Part shown: piece after piece, positions 62,601-64,000 of the stretch
Layout of the letters: each line of letters starts with the position of its first letter
Position numbering within the stretch: position 1 is the first letter of the stretch
Notes under the pieces: model-generated
The model's database searches: none
What the model was told of the DNA's origin: nothing
Seen by the model: only the letters and a program-made list of their open reading frames with translations
From: JBBDWK01 sp040902885
GTDB lineage: Bacteria > Acidobacteriota > Terriglobia > Bryobacterales > Bryobacteraceae
Direction: 5' to 3'
DNA length: 64,000 nt
Assembly: GCA_040902885.1 (NCBI GenBank)
Contig: JBBDWK010000097.1
Coordinates: 1 to 64,000, forward strand
Position numbers and translations under genes: made by a program

Positions 62601-62774
62601 GTCCGGCTCCATCATCTCCCGGCTGGTATCGACGTAAAGGAACCGCAGATTGACGTTGGGAGGGTCCTCCTGCCGGTAGTTCTGATACACCGTCTTGCGC
62701 AACGAGCGGATGATGTTCCCGCCGGTACCGCCCAGACCTACGATCAGGTGATTCCTATGGATGACGCTCGCCAT
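59685..62774 (-). CDS. tubulin-like GTPase domain protein (FtsZ/tubulin superfamily)
   Basis: A 1029-residue cytosolic protein. The nucleotide-binding beginning HLIVGLGGTGGNIIRSLR is followed by the tubulin/FtsZ signature loop GGTGSGS (174-180) in ICCGLAGGTGSGSVVDAV, and VYALLPERN closes the GTPase core (about 1-330). The middle and C-terminal parts (about 380-800) are largely helical and charged, with long coiled-coil-like segments, and a final globular region. It is more than twice the size of FtsZ. FtsZ-like families outside cell division (Makarova and Koonin, FtsZl) have been proposed to act in membrane remodelling. The second gene of the operon, 22 bp after a three-helix membrane protein. 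Confidence 0.9.
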   Translation of the reverse strand: MASVIHRNHLIVGLGGTGGNIIRSLRKTVYQNYRQEDPPNVNLRFLYVDTSREMMEPDDPSWKILGRSVQLPERSQMHISGMNLRDVVLNLSNYPGIKPWLGSREDWSDIIGAADAANIVGGQKRRLGRFLFAGKSAEFRRRISELVREMQQHQSPNFPRSNETTFHICCGLAGGTGSGSVVDAVAQIRSLFPDAAYRIIVYALLPERNPPAQKAGVNYHGNGYAALMELNALSVGTWKPHDVTGVRTERLDLQDPFNCCYLFNDENEANVSVNVGTELPEIVSSFLFQKTVEIQNIEWGETNTLLRQETFEVGSQAKYPEKSPKGKSRRTRSFFSFGIKQIAYPEVEIREYLSYSFARQAVLQLLFNKWVDGQGYKEEAVNQSFHEFVKDKATEERWFLTDDRLTLSEGILKDEINNKNWKPVGDFWKLIVPNYVTHVLGSHKDNVEGMLPEFTKLCDAVYKEQYRGSGVGAFYETKRSDMRDQVREIRNRIEADLFADWKNGVKSMHDLSRLLAALLAAIEERLTGVDGKIVKLGEESETYKVNEAKIAENRKQWAKLNTFSIALGKHKNLLAAQAEAFILRYTFKTRIEGYRYAKDLLNGLRQELNSLASEVSRCSSLVSQAAKAFQQAIDSRLADKGNQDLTKQVVRFYDPESVKSFARSLTTELTEQKKQTGKVRARLADLLGEEKQNFTAFNSKITAGRFNDILESTCEESAIEAHEDFVARFPDRGRLLSVSLIEMLQKEYDGGEERLRGYAQNIMAMAKNYLKLDASQVQLVAPGIPAANDDSNAVCVSNLTIIAPEAAEAAEFRRKFCGALRNATTAQTQVVTNKNRPQEVTLINITNVFPARFVSVLDFLRRKYEERLQGSQGKRAFLELHSEGAEMKLGDGQELPSLFPETYQPADLYPWMLLGEALDLIRMEKDALTGVGKCFLVTTDNDGFPVAQELGPSFDQVLRSADVLAFETIQGAVEPLLNREYQHIDRRQEVLAKLRGKVQEMTKTRPATDPVFQELRAGLTRAKEILGIQ

Positions 62775-62796
62775 TGAAAAAGAACTCCTTCCGTCA

Positions 62797-63564
62797 CTAC
62801 AACCTGACTTTGATATCCCTGTAGGCCGCCCAGCCGATCAGCCCGAACGGGATCAATTGAATCAGGATAAACAACCCGGCCACGGAAAGGCGCGAGAGAT
62901 AAATAACGCGCGGCGCCTGTGGATTCAGCCCATCTCTCACCTGCGTTGCCGCAATCTCAATGGCGCGCGACGGAGGGTAATTGGGGTTCTTCAGGTGCCA
63001 CGCCCTGACATCCTGGAAGATGGTCTCCGCCGGCACGCCCGGGCTGCTCCACACCACCTTGCTCAAGAACGGCCGATTGGCATCGAAGTGGCGGCAGGCT
63101 TCGTTAGCGTAGACGGAGGCGGCGGTCTCACGCGACTCGTCGCTGTTCGTTGGGATAAAACTGCCGGGACTTCCGGGGGGCGGAGCCGCCGAAAAGTCTT
63201 CCGTTCCCAACTCTCTGACCCGGTCGTATGCCTTGGAGAAAGTTCGTTCCCCCCAGCCGCCGTCGGCGTTCAATTGCGTCTGCCACGATTCGATCGAGGC
63301 CCGGGCGGCATCCTTCGTATAGACGAGACTGGCAAATAAGATGGTGAACAACAGCGTGCAGATCGAAGCGAATCCGCAAAAAATGTGATGCGCCAGGGTG
63401 ATTCGGAACCTCTTATTCCAGAGGCGCGTGTACACGCTGGAGAGGTACCAGTATAAGCCCGCGAGCGCAATTCCCAGGAAGACCGTCAGCCAGAAGGCGC
63501 CGGGCTCTTTCACCCGGAAAATAGTGATGCAGCCAAGCAACAGCGAGAGCAAATCCGAGAACAT
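62797..63564 (-). CDS. three-helix membrane protein, first gene of the tubulin/caspase operon
   Basis: A 255-residue protein that I do not recognise. Membrane helices lie at about 23-42 (AFWLTVFLGIALAGLYWYL), 58-78 (IFCGFASICTLLFTILFASL) and 228-247 (LSVAGLFILIQLIPFGLIGW). Between helices 2 and 3 is a region of about 145 residues, rich in Pro/Ser and aromatic residues (AAPPPGSPGSFIPTNSDES, VVWSSPGVPAETIFQDV), probably periplasmic. No catalytic motif. With the zinc-ribbon protein it is a candidate membrane receptor for the tubulin-like polymer. Confidence 0.82.
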   Translation of the reverse strand: MFSDLLSLLLGCITIFRVKEPGAFWLTVFLGIALAGLYWYLSSVYTRLWNKRFRITLAHHIFCGFASICTLLFTILFASLVYTKDAARASIESWQTQLNADGGWGERTFSKAYDRVRELGTEDFSAAPPPGSPGSFIPTNSDESRETAASVYANEACRHFDANRPFLSKVVWSSPGVPAETIFQDVRAWHLKNPNYPPSRAIEIAATQVRDGLNPQAPRVIYLSRLSVAGLFILIQLIPFGLIGWAAYRDIKVRL

Positions 63565-63592
63565 GTGGCGCTAGTCCGTTGGAGTAGCTCCG

Positions 63593-63601
63593 AGTATAAT
63601 A
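63593..63601 (-). promoter_or_regulatory. candidate -10 region upstream of the eight-gene operon
   Basis: Read on the minus strand the sequence is TATTATACT, containing overlapping TATTAT and TATACT hexamers about 30 bases before the ATG at 63564. No convincing -35 hexamer is seen. It is the only AT-rich site in the 96-bp gap, and internal gaps in the operon are too short for further strong promoters. Confidence 0.35.
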
Positions 63602-63660
63602 CGAAAGCGATATACCGTTGCCAGCTTTTTGCGCCTTTTGAAGACGGCGGGTACCAGTGG

Positions 63661-63900
63661 TTATGGCAATTCGGGATCGTCGAATGGGCGTTCCCGCAAA
63701 GGCGGGATCTCCTTGCTGTCCGCTTGGCACATCCAGCAGCCGCAAGGACGGCAGTGGGTGGAGGCGTTGCGGCCCACATCCCGCGGATCGAGCCGCAATT
63801 CGTAGGTTTTTCCTGCGAACCAGAGCCGCATGATCCGGCGCGCACGAACCTTCATGCGCCGGTCGTGCGCGCGGCGTACGGCGCGCATCTGACGAGTCAT
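63661..63900 (-). CDS. small basic protein with a Cys cluster
   Basis: 79 residues from ATG 63900; the frame is open to 63963. The N-terminus is very basic (RAVRRAHDRRMKVRARRI), followed by a metal-binding-like HCRPCGCWMC cluster and an ending ADSKEIPPLRERPFDD. Small basic proteins with a KPCSCxMCGN-type core and a LQERR-type ending are widespread and uncharacterised in bacteria; this resembles them. It precedes the tubulin/caspase operon on the same strand with 96 bp between, so it probably has its own promoter. Confidence 0.65.
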   Translation of the reverse strand: MTRQMRAVRRAHDRRMKVRARRIMRLWFAGKTYELRLDPRDVGRNASTHCRPCGCWMCQADSKEIPPLRERPFDDPELP

Positions 63901-64000
63901 GACGCTATCAGTTTGGCACGAAATGCAAGGCCGGCTCTGCACGTGTGCTGATAAGTTGGGCATACATCCGCCTGATTCGGCTACCGGCGCCGTGTCCCAC

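Noticed and set aside
63901..64000. Possible tRNA or RNA gene at the right edge
   Set aside because: I could not fold a cloverleaf or find a conserved T-arm; nothing supportable in the last 100 bases.

Overview
The window is a GC-rich, densely coded bacterial chromosome segment. The gene content points to Acidobacteriota, probably a Bryobacterales/Solibacter-like organism. The signs are an ADOP-type MacB-like permease, a Ser/Thr kinase fused to a TolB-like propeller, a DUF1552 + DUF1592 pair, a cytochrome-c/DUF1549/DUF1553 protein, DUF1080 and PmoA-like proteins, a sulfatase and a Tat-exported Gfo/Idh oxidoreductase. This placement rests on gene content only; there is no rRNA or tRNA gene in the window.

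Layout. 1-5300: an exported, degenerate adenylate kinase cut by the window edge, then a sulfatase, a HEAT-biotinyl membrane protein, a DUF1080 protein, a ferredoxin and a PmoA-like protein. 5313-12147: a three-gene minus-strand operon with a subtilisin (S8) and a zinc carboxypeptidase (M14), both fused to the same vWA-containing C-terminal module, and a small gene between them that resembles a free-standing propeptide. The two modules share a 1589-bp almost perfect direct repeat. 12463-16418: a DinB protein and a translationally coupled zwf-opcA-pgl oxidative pentose phosphate operon. 16467-19440: CapA, an S24-type repressor with an overlapping partner, and a Cys-rich protein facing it across an AT-rich region. 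19580-24029: Gfo/Idh oxidoreductase, SUMF1-fold protein without the catalytic Cys pair, ApbE and an amidohydrolase. 24089-29119: Uma2, a TIGR01777 epimerase, a radical SAM/SPASM protein, a methyltransferase-like protein, a short PPSYGPK-repeat ORF and two family 2 glycosyltransferases. 29110-33692: the kinase and an orphan nuoM. 33929-45323: cytochrome/DUF proteins, a brnTA toxin-antitoxin pair, a DUF481 gene broken by an in-frame amber codon and the ADOP permease. 45408-51839: hicBA, HAD phosphatase, ftsH, tilS, kdsC-like phosphatase and a PQQ-type propeller.

The most striking element is the minus-strand run 63564-53480. Eight genes are packed with gaps of 9-22 bp or 4-bp overlaps: a three-helix membrane protein, a 1029-residue tubulin-like GTPase, a zinc-ribbon/one-helix protein, a YdbL(DUF1318)-TPR protein, a large TPR protein, a caspase-like peptidase, a DUF4384 protein and a HET-C-like putative zinc phospholipase with a possible lectin-like end. 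The first three would sit in the cytosol and inner membrane; the last five have export signals. I infer a trans-envelope device joining a tubulin-like polymer to exported protease and lipase effectors. I do not recognise this combination as a described system.
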